Source: Bacteroidota bacterium
GTDB lineage: Bacteria; Bacteroidota; Bacteroidia; Chitinophagales; Chitinophagaceae
Reading direction: 5' to 3'
Length of the DNA stretch: 26,874 bases
Assembly: GCA_023440945.1 (NCBI GenBank)
Contig: JAEZRL010000106.1
Coordinates: forward strand, 1 to 26,874
Below, piece after piece: positions 7,545-15,564 of the stretch. Positions within the stretch are counted from its first letter, which is position 1; every line of letters starts with the position of its first letter. The translations under genes and the position numbers were made by a program. The notes beneath the pieces were generated by a model that ran no database searches, was not told the origin of the DNA, and worked only from the letters and a program-made list of their open reading frames with translations.

Positions 7545-8783
7545 TTAAGAAGGAATAGTTATGGTGATAGTTGTGCCCTTGTTCAATTCACTTTTTATAT
7601 CAATGGAACCATTCATCAGCTCAAGATATTTAACAACGATATGCAAACCAAGTCCCGTCCCCTGGATATTAGCTGCATTTTTTGCACGGAAAAATCTTTC
7701 TGTAAGATGCTGCAAATCTTCTTTCGAAATTCCGATACCTCCATCCTTCACAGATATTTTTGCTTGTTTGTTTTTCACCTTGCAATCTATGTGAATAACA
7801 GATTGTTCTGCTGAAAATTTTATTGCATTTGATAATAAATTAAGCATGATATTCCGCAATAACTGTTTATCCATTTGAACTTCACTAGCACCGGAAAAAG
7901 CATATTCGATACGTTGCCCCGGCTTTTCTGTTGGTTCAAGTTCGTTGACAAGATTTTTGATAACAGCAAAAATTTCTTCCGCATGTATTACATCAAAAGT
8001 TGGATTCACCAATCCTTCCTCTAATTTTCCAAGAGATAAAAAATCTTCTAAAATACTACGCATATCATACACCGCTGTTTTTATGCGTTGAATATGTTTT
8101 TCTCTTTTCTCCGGCTGATCGGCATTGTTATATTTCTCAAGCAGGTAAGCTGAACTTAAAATAGTGCTTAAAGGTGTTCTGAATTCATGCGAAGCCATCG
8201 TTACAAAACGGGATTTGAGTTCGCCTAATTCTCTTTCATCTTTCAGTGCTTCATTCAATTCTTCTTTTGATTGTTCCAACGCAGCAAGTGTTTCCTGCAG
8301 CATTCGTGTTCTGTGATCTACCTTTTGTTCAAGTATCGAATTCAGTTGTTTTATTTCAGATGTAATTCTTTCAAGCTCTTCTTTTTGTCTCACCACCATA
8401 TCTTCACTTGCCTTCCTCACTGTAATATCAATAATAAAAGCGATAACATATATCTGATCCGAACGATAATAAGTTAAGCTTACTTCAACGGGAAAGTTAG
8501 TGCCGCTCTTTTTTCTTCCATACAAATCTCTTCCTTCACCCATCCTTCGTGGATGCGGATCTCCAAAAAATTCTTCCCGATACTTAACATGGCTGGCATG
8601 AAATTGTTGGGGAAGAAGTATTTCAATCGTTTTGCCTAATACTTCTTCTTTTGCATAACCAAACTGTTGTTCAGCACATTTATTAAAATTGATTATTTCA
8701 CCATTTGCCTCAGTCACAACAATGCCAATGGTTGCATAATTAAATAAAGCTTCAAACTGATTTAAACTACCCGATTGGTTCAT
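7545..8783 (-). CDS. Cytoplasmic PAS-domain sensor histidine kinase, FixL-like
   Basis: The protein has 412 residues and no membrane segment. One PAS domain spans about 10-125, followed by a helical coiled-coil-like linker (about 128-190). The HisKA dimerisation domain has the phosphorylated His199 in ASHEFRTPL, and the ATPase domain has the N-box around N319 (NLLSNAIKF), DGGIGI at 347-352 and GTGLGL at 375-380. The PAS text LLPQQFHASH...GEGRDLYGRKKSGTNFPVEV resembles FixL. H65 and R85 sit 20 residues apart, as do the haem His200 and distal Arg220 of Bradyrhizobium FixL. That His is also common in PAS domains without haem, so haem binding is only a possibility. The partner regulator lies 12 bases downstream and the cbb3 operon 151 bases upstream. 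Confidence 0.9.
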   Translation of the reverse strand: MNQSGSLNQFEALFNYATIGIVVTEANGEIINFNKCAEQQFGYAKEEVLGKTIEILLPQQFHASHVKYREEFFGDPHPRRMGEGRDLYGRKKSGTNFPVEVSLTYYRSDQIYVIAFIIDITVRKASEDMVVRQKEELERITSEIKQLNSILEQKVDHRTRMLQETLAALEQSKEELNEALKDERELGELKSRFVTMASHEFRTPLSTILSSAYLLEKYNNADQPEKREKHIQRIKTAVYDMRSILEDFLSLGKLEEGLVNPTFDVIHAEEIFAVIKNLVNELEPTEKPGQRIEYAFSGASEVQMDKQLLRNIMLNLLSNAIKFSAEQSVIHIDCKVKNKQAKISVKDGGIGISKEDLQHLTERFFRAKNAANIQGTGLGLHIVVKYLELMNGSIDIKSELNKGTTITITIPS

Positions 8784-8934
8784 TATTTTGCTTTTGGTTT
8801 GAACTGAACGATAAAGTTATTGTACTTGCATCAATGCTTATTATTTCTTCTGAAAAAATGCAGAATTACAATGCAATACCATATAATTCTCTTGCAGCAA
8901 AATTTATAATAAATGAAATTGAAGAAAGAATAAT

Positions 8935-9645
8935 TTAATGACAGCTAATAACCTGCGCAGGTGCTGCGGGAATAAAAGGACTTACGTAAGGAATACCAAG
9001 ACCCATTCCACGTAATACAAGCAGCATACCCATCACAGCCATAAAAAAAGGAACTGCCTTGTTGATAAATTGTCTTACAGGAAGTTTTATCATCGTTCCA
9101 AAATACGATACAGAGAACATGGCCGGCAAAGTGCCTAATCCGAAGAAGAACATAAAAGTGATCGCAGCTTGCAGCGAACCTACAGCCAATGCACCTGTTA
9201 CAGCAAAATATACAAAACCACAAGGAAGTAAACCATTTGCCATACCAAGTAAAAACATTAAGTTTACGTTCGGTGTTCTTAATAATTTGCCAATCATTTT
9301 TTGAATACCTGCATTAAATTTATTGAATAAAGGAAGGCCCAGAAATTTAAATTGAAACAAAGCCTGCAGCACAATAACAAGTATTAAAATACCCGCAATT
9401 ACGGAAAACAATTGCTGCAAACCTGCAATATAAATTTGCCTTCCAAGAAGACCGAAAAGCAAACCAAATAAACTGTAAACAGTTATACGACCAAAATTAT
9501 ACAGTAGAATGGCAACTACTTTCTGTGCTGATGTTTTGTTTTGAACAGGAAGCGAAAAAGCAATGGCACCGCACATTCCTACACAATGGAAACTGCTTAA
9601 TAAACCAAGACCAAATGCTGATATGAGTAATTGCCAGCTAATCAT
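8935..9645 (-). CDS. SafE/DsbD_2-type membrane protein of the cbb3 operon
   Basis: This is a 236-residue inner-membrane protein with about six hydrophobic segments, of the 'sulfite exporter TauE/SafE, DsbD_2-like' family found beside cbb3 oxidase genes. Two cysteine motifs within membrane segments mark the family: FHCVGMCG at about residues 19-26 and LLPCGFVY at about 140-147. Such motifs are thought to handle copper or thiol electrons, so a part in copper delivery to the oxidase is likely but unproven. The ATG overlaps the TAA of fixH by one base (TAATG), which indicates translational coupling. It is the last oxidase-associated gene before a 151-base gap to the kinase. The last residues (VISCH) add another Cys-His pair. 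Confidence 0.85.
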   Translation of the reverse strand: MISWQLLISAFGLGLLSSFHCVGMCGAIAFSLPVQNKTSAQKVVAILLYNFGRITVYSLFGLLFGLLGRQIYIAGLQQLFSVIAGILILVIVLQALFQFKFLGLPLFNKFNAGIQKMIGKLLRTPNVNLMFLLGMANGLLPCGFVYFAVTGALAVGSLQAAITFMFFFGLGTLPAMFSVSYFGTMIKLPVRQFINKAVPFFMAVMGMLLVLRGMGLGIPYVSPFIPAAPAQVISCH

Positions 9646-10079
9646 TATTGCATTTTAATAGTTTCTTCTTTATAATAATTTTTGTTATCCGCTTTCCACG
9701 AAATCTTTACGGTGTAATTACATGCAGCTAATTTGTGCGTGCTTATTTGCATGATCCCTTCATTATTTATGGACAAAGGCATCTTGCGATCGTTTTCTGC
9801 ATTAACAGCGCAATAAAACCAAACATCGCCGGTAATAGAATGTCCTTTTAATTCCGCAGGCATTTGTATCACTACTTCACCATCTTTTTGATGAATCGTT
9901 AAAGGATTAAGTTTATTGGCATTATTCATACCGTCAATTTTTTCCTGGTATTGCAATTCATCATCATAATAATTTGTCGACACAAGATCAAACTTCTGCT
10001 GGCTTGATTTATATACCAGCGTTCCTATCAACATAGCAAAACCAATAAAAGCTATCAATAATTTATTTCCCCAACTCAT
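9645..10079 (-). CDS. fixH: FixH family cbb3 oxidase assembly protein
   Basis: This is a 144-residue protein with one N-terminal membrane anchor (about residues 6-24, LLIAFIGFAMLIGTLVY) and a periplasmic beta-rich domain, the layout of FixH/CcoH proteins needed for cbb3 oxidase assembly. The stretch YYDDELQYQEKIDGMNNA just after the anchor is typical of Bacteroidota FixH. It lies 39 bases after ccoG and overlaps the SafE-type gene by one base. The identification rests on that text, the topology and the operon position. The precise assembly step is not readable from sequence. Confidence 0.88.
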   Translation of the reverse strand: MSWGNKLLIAFIGFAMLIGTLVYKSSQQKFDLVSTNYYDDELQYQEKIDGMNNANKLNPLTIHQKDGEVVIQMPAELKGHSITGDVWFYCAVNAENDRKMPLSINNEGIMQISTHKLAACNYTVKISWKADNKNYYKEETIKMQ

Positions 10080-10118
10080 ATACTTTCTTTTTCGTTTATG
10101 AATAATTCGTTTTAATCA

Positions 10119-11534
10119 TCATTCAACAGGCCCTAAAAAACTTGTTGTTATCACTCTCAATTTTTTATTGCCTTCGTATAAAGCAATGTCAATATCTGTT
10201 TTGCGTTTTGTTATGCTTTTCTTTGGAAGAATAACAAAGAAAGTCCCGCTGCCCTGGCTTTCTTTTTCAATATCAATAAATTGTTTGCCGATTATTTCAA
10301 TAGAACCATCAACATTTTCTGCTTTAATGGTAAGATCAATTTTCTTTAATGTTTTATTCGCAAACTTGATATTATACAGATTCGATATGCTGTCTGTTCC
10401 TCTTTCCTGGTATAAAATGCCGGGTGTTCTGAAAATAGTTGCATCTACATCTTTACGTGTGGTGATAAGAAAAGACCAAAGTGCAATTACAAGACCACAT
10501 AACACGGTATAAAACTTCATTCTTGATGTATAACGCAAAGGTTCTCCTGTTGCAATACTGTTCTCGCTGGCATAACGGATAAGTCCACGTGGTTTGTTTA
10601 TCTTATCCATGATATTATCACAGGCATCAATGCAGGCAGTGCAACTGATACACTCCATTTGCACGCCATTGCGAATATCAATACCTGTTGGGCATACTCT
10701 AACACATGCATTGCAATCAATACAATCACCTAAGTCGGAAACAGTATTTTTCTTTGCAACACCACGTGGTTCGCCGCGTTTATAATCATACGCCACAATC
10801 ATCGAATTTTTATCAAGCAACACACTCTGCAATCGGCCATAAGGACAAACAGCGGTGCAAACCTGTTCGCGGAAGAAAGCATATACACCATAAAAAAGGC
10901 CACTGAAAACAACAATGGCAGAAAAGCCAGCGAAGTGTTCTGTTACCGGTTCTGTAATGATCTCACCGAGTGCTTTCATTCCAATGATATAAGAAAGGAA
11001 GAAATTGGAAATGATAAATGAAAGTGTGAGAAAAACAATATGCTTAAAACTTTTCTTGAATATTTTTTTGGCTGTCCACAGTTCTTTATCCAGCATTTTT
11101 TGATGTGCTGCATCGCCTTCTATCCAGTACTCAATTTTACGGAACATCATTTCCATAAAATTCGTTTGGGGACATGCCCAGCCACAAAATAACCTTCCAA
11201 ATGCAGAGGTAAATAATACTATGAAAAGAATAAAAGCAATCATTCCTAATCCAAGTAAAAAGAAATCCTGCGGTAAAAAAAGTTTACCAAAAAGAACAAA
11301 TCGTGCATGTGGAATATCAAACATGAACAAAGGCCTTCCATTCACATAAACAAAAGGCAAACCGAAGAAAATTATAAAATACAGGATGCTTAAATATGTT
11401 CTTATCTTATAGAAATATCCTTTAGGTTTCTGCGCATATATCCATTTCCGTTTGCCAAGTTTATCAACACTTGCAAGCGTATCTCTAAAAACCTCTTTAT
11501 CTGTTTCTTTAGATATACTTATTGTTTTTTCCAT
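10119..11534 (-). CDS. ccoG: Cytochrome cbb3 oxidase accessory protein CcoG (FixG/RdxA)
   Basis: This is a 471-residue membrane iron-sulfur protein. Membrane helices lie near 47-65, 90-112, 165-187, 203-222 and about 340-355. It has the membrane motif CGWACPQTNF at 117-126, CTAVCPYGR at 226-234, and two ferredoxin-type 4Fe-4S cysteine sets at C271/274/277/281 and C295/298/301/305. A C-terminal Ig-like periplasmic domain follows (about 365-471). CcoG proteins have been linked to reducing copper for insertion into the CcoN haem-copper centre. All signature cysteines are present. The gene sits 56 bases after ccoP and 39 bases before fixH in the same direction. Confidence 0.95.
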   Translation of the reverse strand: MEKTISISKETDKEVFRDTLASVDKLGKRKWIYAQKPKGYFYKIRTYLSILYFIIFFGLPFVYVNGRPLFMFDIPHARFVLFGKLFLPQDFFLLGLGMIAFILFIVLFTSAFGRLFCGWACPQTNFMEMMFRKIEYWIEGDAAHQKMLDKELWTAKKIFKKSFKHIVFLTLSFIISNFFLSYIIGMKALGEIITEPVTEHFAGFSAIVVFSGLFYGVYAFFREQVCTAVCPYGRLQSVLLDKNSMIVAYDYKRGEPRGVAKKNTVSDLGDCIDCNACVRVCPTGIDIRNGVQMECISCTACIDACDNIMDKINKPRGLIRYASENSIATGEPLRYTSRMKFYTVLCGLVIALWSFLITTRKDVDATIFRTPGILYQERGTDSISNLYNIKFANKTLKKIDLTIKAENVDGSIEIIGKQFIDIEKESQGSGTFFVILPKKSITKRKTDIDIALYEGNKKLRVITTSFLGPVE

Positions 11535-11590
11535 CTCTTATAATTATATCGCTCTCATTTTCCTCAGACATGATTTCAAAATATCACCGA

Positions 11591-12784
11591 CTAAAAAGGA
11601 GTTTCTTGTTTGTTTAAACCAACTTCTGAAAGTTTTTTGGCATTCGTTGAAACTGAATCTTTTTTTGCAGATGCATCTTCTTCTTTATATAGATCACCTT
11701 GTGGTTCTTTTGCGTTGGACGGATTGGTTCCGTGAAGACTTTTTATATAGCTCGCAATTTTTGCGATCTGAACAGGAGAAAAATCGTCTTTCCAACTCTT
11801 CATACCTTTTTCAGGATAACCATATTTTATCGTTTTAAATACATCATGAATGCTTCCGCCATGTAACCAATAACTGTCTGTAAGATTAGGGCCAACAACA
11901 CCTTGCCCTTTATCGCCATGACAAGGCGCACAATTACCCGCATACATTTTTTCGCCTTCCTGTATGGCGGCGGCATCAGTTAAAAGTGTTACCGTGTTTT
12001 CGTCAACAAGGTTAGCAGATTTTTTAAGATAGGCTTCCTTTTGTTGTTCTGCCTGCACCATTGCTATTTCATATTCTTCTTTGCTTAATGGTGCAGAATG
12101 TGCAACATGATAACGGTACAAATAAACACCTGCAAAAACAATGGAAATATAAAAGCCCCAGATCCACCATCTTGGCAAACGATTATCCAGTTCCTGGATA
12201 CCATCGTAATCATGCGCCAGCATAATTTCTTTTTCTTCACTTTGTGGCTTCATACTATTCATCTTCTGCCACCAGGTTTTGAATGAATGTTGTTTTGCTT
12301 TTACCGGTCCTGTTACAGTTACAGCTTTTTCTTTTGCTATAAATAGTTTGATGAAGTAAGCCATAACAAGTATGACAATCAATTCAAGAGCAATAATGCT
12401 GATGAGTGCATAAAAAGAACTTGCAACCATACCATTTATAACAGAACTGCCTTTTTGTACAGCTTGTTCTACGGCTTCCTGTGCTTTTAAAACGGGAGAA
12501 AAAAGAACACACAAAGCAATAATCACAATGGATTTTGAAGCTATTGCTTCTTTCTGTCTTTTTTCTTTTAAACGCTCATGATAAAACTGTGCTGCATTAA
12601 TCAAAACATAACCAAGCAATATAATGGCGAGTAATAAAGCACATGCAACAACAATAAGCATTGTTGCAAGAGAATTATCAGTAGCAGATTTTTGTGTTGT
12701 TTCTGCAAAACTGGTTATACCTGATAATAATAATGCCATCGCAAGGAATGCTTTTGGATAATATTGTTTAAAACGGATTTTCAT
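11591..12784 (-). CDS. ccoP: cbb3 oxidase subunit III (CcoP), mono-haem
   Basis: The protein has 397 residues. It passes electrons from soluble or membrane donors to the catalytic subunit. The N-terminal half is unusually membrane-rich: hydrophobic stretches lie at about 8-27, 40-62, 84-100, 120-149 and 207-224. The CcoP signature DYDGIQELDNRLPRWW is at 192-207. Only one haem c motif, CAPCH (285-289), is present with a probable axial Met328 (KGMKSW); classic proteobacterial CcoP has two. A charged, low-complexity tail follows residue 350. The mono-haem form with an extended N-terminus is usual in Bacteroidota as far as I know. The start lies 3 bases after the ccoQ stop. Confidence 0.95.
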   Translation of the reverse strand: MKIRFKQYYPKAFLAMALLLSGITSFAETTQKSATDNSLATMLIVVACALLLAIILLGYVLINAAQFYHERLKEKRQKEAIASKSIVIIALCVLFSPVLKAQEAVEQAVQKGSSVINGMVASSFYALISIIALELIVILVMAYFIKLFIAKEKAVTVTGPVKAKQHSFKTWWQKMNSMKPQSEEKEIMLAHDYDGIQELDNRLPRWWIWGFYISIVFAGVYLYRYHVAHSAPLSKEEYEIAMVQAEQQKEAYLKKSANLVDENTVTLLTDAAAIQEGEKMYAGNCAPCHGDKGQGVVGPNLTDSYWLHGGSIHDVFKTIKYGYPEKGMKSWKDDFSPVQIAKIASYIKSLHGTNPSNAKEPQGDLYKEEDASAKKDSVSTNAKKLSEVGLNKQETPF

Positions 12785-12787
12785 AAC

Positions 12788-12961
12788 TCAGTTATTGATG
12801 CTGTCTTCTAAAGGAATGTTGTTTATTTTTTCTATCAGTTTCTTATCTGCCTTCCATGCCCATAATGATGCACCGATGAAGAAGGAGAAAAAAATGAAAA
12901 ATGCAGTCATAGCAAAAATGTCCACACCGGTTGTTTTTTCTAAATATTGTATAAAGCGCAT
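12788..12961 (-). CDS. ccoQ: cbb3 oxidase small subunit CcoQ/FixQ-like
   Basis: This is a 57-codon gene that is easy to miss because it is short. It begins MRFIQYLEKTTGVDIFAM, has one membrane helix (about residues 15-35, ending IGASLWAWK) and a short charged C-terminus ending in SINN. Its ATG is at 12959-12961 and its TGA at 12788-12790. It sits exactly between ccoNO (27 bases upstream) and ccoP (3 bases downstream), the position of ccoQ in cbb3 operons. Size, single helix and location match CcoQ, which stabilises the complex. Sequence similarity alone would be too weak for a call. Confidence 0.85.
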   Translation of the reverse strand: MRFIQYLEKTTGVDIFAMTAFFIFFSFFIGASLWAWKADKKLIEKINNIPLEDSINN

Positions 12962-12988
12962 AATGATTTTTTTATAATAACTATCAGT

Positions 12989-15172
12989 TTATTTATCCTT
13001 GCTAGCCGCAGCTTTTATATCTGTGCCCACTCTTTGCAGGTAAGCAATAAGTGCGATTATTTCGCTTGTGTTTTGTGCTTCCAGCTTATCTTTTTTTAGG
13101 TTTGCTTTTATTTTATTTGCCTGGCTTATAAGATCCGCATTTGCTGTTTTATCATATCCTTCGGGATAAGGAACACCAAGTTTCATCATTGCTCTTATTT
13201 TAACCGGGGTTGATGCTGTATCTAGCGTGTTATCAAACAACCAGGAATAGGATGGCATGATAGAGCCGGGGGACATAATTTGGGGATCAAGCATATGATT
13301 ATAATGCCAGCTATCAGGATATTTTCCGCCGATGCGAGCCAGATCAGGCCCTGTACGTTTGCTGCCCCACTGGAACGGATGATCATACACAAATTCACCT
13401 GCTTTACTGTATTCACCATAACGGGCAACTTCATCTCTGAATGGACGAATCATTTGAGAATGACAATTGTAACAACCTTCGCGAACATAAATATCACGTC
13501 CCTGCAATTCAAGCGGTGTATAAGGCTTTACAGCCGAAATAGTTGGAACGTTGCTTTTTATAAGAAAGGTTGGTACCATTTCTATCAATCCGCCAATTGC
13601 TACTGCTACTAAACTAAAAACAAGCATTTGAACTGGTCGTGCTTCTATCCATCTGTGCCAGTGTTGTTTGCCGTGTACTACTGCAACTTTTGGAAGTGGC
13701 GCTGCAGCGGCAGCTTCATTCGCTACAAGATTTCCGCTTTTAATTGTTTTAAAAAGATTATAAACCATTATAAAAACGCCCGTTAGATAAATGGCGCCGC
13801 CGATACTGCGCATAGCATAGAATGGCTTTAAGTATTGCACGGTTTCAAGAAACTGGTATTTCAACTGACCTTCATCAGTAAAGGTCTTCCACATGGTACT
13901 TTGTGTAAAACCTGCCCAGTAGAGCGGAAGAGCGTATAATAATATACCTATCGTTCCAACCCAGAAATGTGTATTTGCAAGTTTTTTAGAGTATAAGGGT
14001 GTGTTGAATATCTTTGGAATGATATAATACAATACACTGAAGGTTAAAAAGCCATTCCATCCCAAAGCACCGATATGCACATGCGCAATCGTCCAGTCAG
14101 TAAAGTGTGAAATGGCATTTACGCTTTTCAAACTCAGCATTGGTCCTTCAAAAGTTGCCATACCATAAGCAGTAACAGCAACTACCATAAATTTCAATAT
14201 TGGCTCTTCACGCACTTTATCCCAGGCACCTCTTAAAGTAAATAATCCATTAAGCATACCGCCCCAACTTGGAGCAATCAGCATTACACTGAATACGACC
14301 CCAAGGCTTTGTGCCCAGTCAGGCAAAGCTGTATAGAGTAAATGATGCGGTCCGGCCCAGATATAAATAAATATGAGCGACCAAAAGTGAATGATTGATA
14401 AACGATAACTGTAAACCGGCCGGTTTGCTGCCTTCGGTAGAAAATAATACATAAGGCCGAGATAAGGCGTAGTAAGAAAGAATGCAACAGCATTGTGTCC
14501 ATACCACCATTGAACCAAAGCATCCTGTACACCGGCATACCAGCTATAACTTTTTAGAAAAGAAACCGGTATTTCCATTGAGTTTACGATGTGCAGCATA
14601 GCAACAGTAACCCAGGTGCCAATAAAGAACCAGATAGCAACATATAAATGGCTTTCCCTGCGTTTGATAATTGTGCCAAACATGTTGATGCCAAATACCA
14701 CCCATATAACAGTAATAGCAATATCGAGAGGCCATTCAAGCTCTGCATATTCTTTACCTGTTGTTGCACCGATAAATAAAGTGATAGCTCCTGCAGCAAT
14801 AATTGCCTGCCATCCCCAGAAATGAATATAGCTGAGTTTATCACTGAACATTCTTGCTTTACACAATCTTTGAAGCGAGTAAAAAACGCCCATAAAAATG
14901 CCGTTACCAACAAAGGCAAAGATGACCGCGTTGGTGTGCACAGGTCTTAACCTTCCAAAAGTTGTGGGAGCGAAATCAAGATTAAGGGCTGGAAAAAAAA
15001 GTTGTGTTGCTGCCATTAAACCGGCAAGCATACCAATTGCTCCCCAAAATATAGTAGCATAAGCAAACAGTTTCACCACTTTATTATCGTAATAAAATTG
15101 TTCTACTGCAAGCGTCTCTGCTACTTCGTTTGGAACAAGCGATGTTTTGTTTTCTAATTGTTTCTCTAACAT
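12989..15172 (-). CDS. ccoNO: Fused cbb3 oxidase subunits I and II (CcoN-CcoO)
   Basis: This 727-residue protein combines the haem-copper catalytic subunit CcoN (about 1-480) with the mono-haem cytochrome subunit CcoO (about 510-727). Visible CcoN residues include H79 (PVHTNAVIF, low-spin haem), H226 (YGHNAVAFF, CuB), H276/H277 (AGPHHLLYTALP, CuB), and H364/H366 (AHVHIGALGWNG, high- and low-spin haem ligands). The CcoO part has the haem c motif CYNCH at 567-571, then RPFRDEVARYG and an axial Met in IMPSYSWL. An alanine-rich linker near 485-495 joins the halves. It reduces O2 to water with high affinity while pumping protons. The ATG overlaps the ccoS stop by one base. The fusion is typical for Bacteroidota. 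Confidence 0.97.
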   Translation of the reverse strand: MLEKQLENKTSLVPNEVAETLAVEQFYYDNKVVKLFAYATIFWGAIGMLAGLMAATQLFFPALNLDFAPTTFGRLRPVHTNAVIFAFVGNGIFMGVFYSLQRLCKARMFSDKLSYIHFWGWQAIIAAGAITLFIGATTGKEYAELEWPLDIAITVIWVVFGINMFGTIIKRRESHLYVAIWFFIGTWVTVAMLHIVNSMEIPVSFLKSYSWYAGVQDALVQWWYGHNAVAFFLTTPYLGLMYYFLPKAANRPVYSYRLSIIHFWSLIFIYIWAGPHHLLYTALPDWAQSLGVVFSVMLIAPSWGGMLNGLFTLRGAWDKVREEPILKFMVVAVTAYGMATFEGPMLSLKSVNAISHFTDWTIAHVHIGALGWNGFLTFSVLYYIIPKIFNTPLYSKKLANTHFWVGTIGILLYALPLYWAGFTQSTMWKTFTDEGQLKYQFLETVQYLKPFYAMRSIGGAIYLTGVFIMVYNLFKTIKSGNLVANEAAAAAPLPKVAVVHGKQHWHRWIEARPVQMLVFSLVAVAIGGLIEMVPTFLIKSNVPTISAVKPYTPLELQGRDIYVREGCYNCHSQMIRPFRDEVARYGEYSKAGEFVYDHPFQWGSKRTGPDLARIGGKYPDSWHYNHMLDPQIMSPGSIMPSYSWLFDNTLDTASTPVKIRAMMKLGVPYPEGYDKTANADLISQANKIKANLKKDKLEAQNTSEIIALIAYLQRVGTDIKAAASKDK

Positions 15173-15342
15173 TATTTGCTTTTTTGCTTTGTTTTTACTG
15201 AAGGATTATCATCGAAAAGAATCCTGAGGGGAGGACTCATCTCATCATCAAACTGGCCTTTATTCAAACTGTATAAAAAAAGTCCGAGAAAGATCGCAGC
15301 CACAATGATGCTTGCCATAAGCAGGATGAAAATAACACCCAT
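15172..15342 (-). CDS. ccoS: cbb3 oxidase maturation protein CcoS/FixS
   Basis: This is a 56-residue protein with one membrane helix (about 2-25, VIFILLMASIIVAAIFLGLF) followed by the CcoS signature GQFDDEMSPPLRILFDD. CcoS is needed to insert haem and copper into CcoN. An open frame extends upstream to 15378, but I choose the ATG at 15340-15342 because MGVIFILLM is the standard start and the 12 extra residues (MLLLLLPPYKNI) are not part of the family. The TAA shares one base with the ATG of ccoNO, so translation is probably coupled. A putative promoter with an FNR-like palindrome lies about 90-115 bases upstream. Confidence 0.92.
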   Translation of the reverse strand: MGVIFILLMASIIVAAIFLGLFLYSLNKGQFDDEMSPPLRILFDDNPSVKTKQKSK

Positions 15343-15429
15343 AATATTTTTATAAGGTGGTAAAAGTAGAAGCAGCAAAATGAGTAGCAGATGATAAGCC
15401 TCAATGAGAGAGGTGATATTGGTCAGATG

Positions 15430-15459
15430 AAAAGTTAAGGTGTAAATGAGTTAACTCAA
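15430..15459 (-). promoter_or_regulatory. Putative promoter of ccoS-NO-QP with overlapping FNR-like palindrome
   Basis: On the minus strand TTG (15459-15457) is followed after 19 bases by TAACTTTT (15437-15430), close to the Bacteroidota TTG / TAnnTTTG pattern with one mismatch at the last base. The 12-base perfect palindrome TGAGTTAACTCA (15447-15458) covers the -33 element. Read as TTGAGTTAACTCAT (15459-15446) it matches 7 of the 8 outer bases of the FNR-type pattern TTGA-N6-TCAA. The predicted start of transcription is about 80 bases before ccoS. The encoded CRP/FNR-type response regulator is an obvious candidate binder, but this is inference. Confidence 0.5.
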
Positions 15460-15475
15460 GCTATACACTGTTTTA

Positions 15476-15505
15476 CATCAGCCTCAAATGATTAAGTTGA
15501 TGATG
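15476..15505. other. Bulged hairpin between ccoI and ccoS
   Basis: CATCA-gcc-TCAA pairs with TTGATGATG across a 9-base loop, giving a 9-pair stem with a 3-base bulge. It lies 59 bases after the ccoI stop codon. No T-run follows on the minus strand, so a classic intrinsic terminator is unlikely; it could attenuate or mark an mRNA end. Confidence 0.3.
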
Positions 15506-15564
15506 CTTAATAGTTCATTATTTATAGTGATAACTATGAACCATAATTGCAGCTACAATTCTCT

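Noticed and set aside
11452..11838. Open frame of 128 codons on the plus strand
   Set aside because: Antisense to the ccoG start and the ccoP end; no family resemblance.
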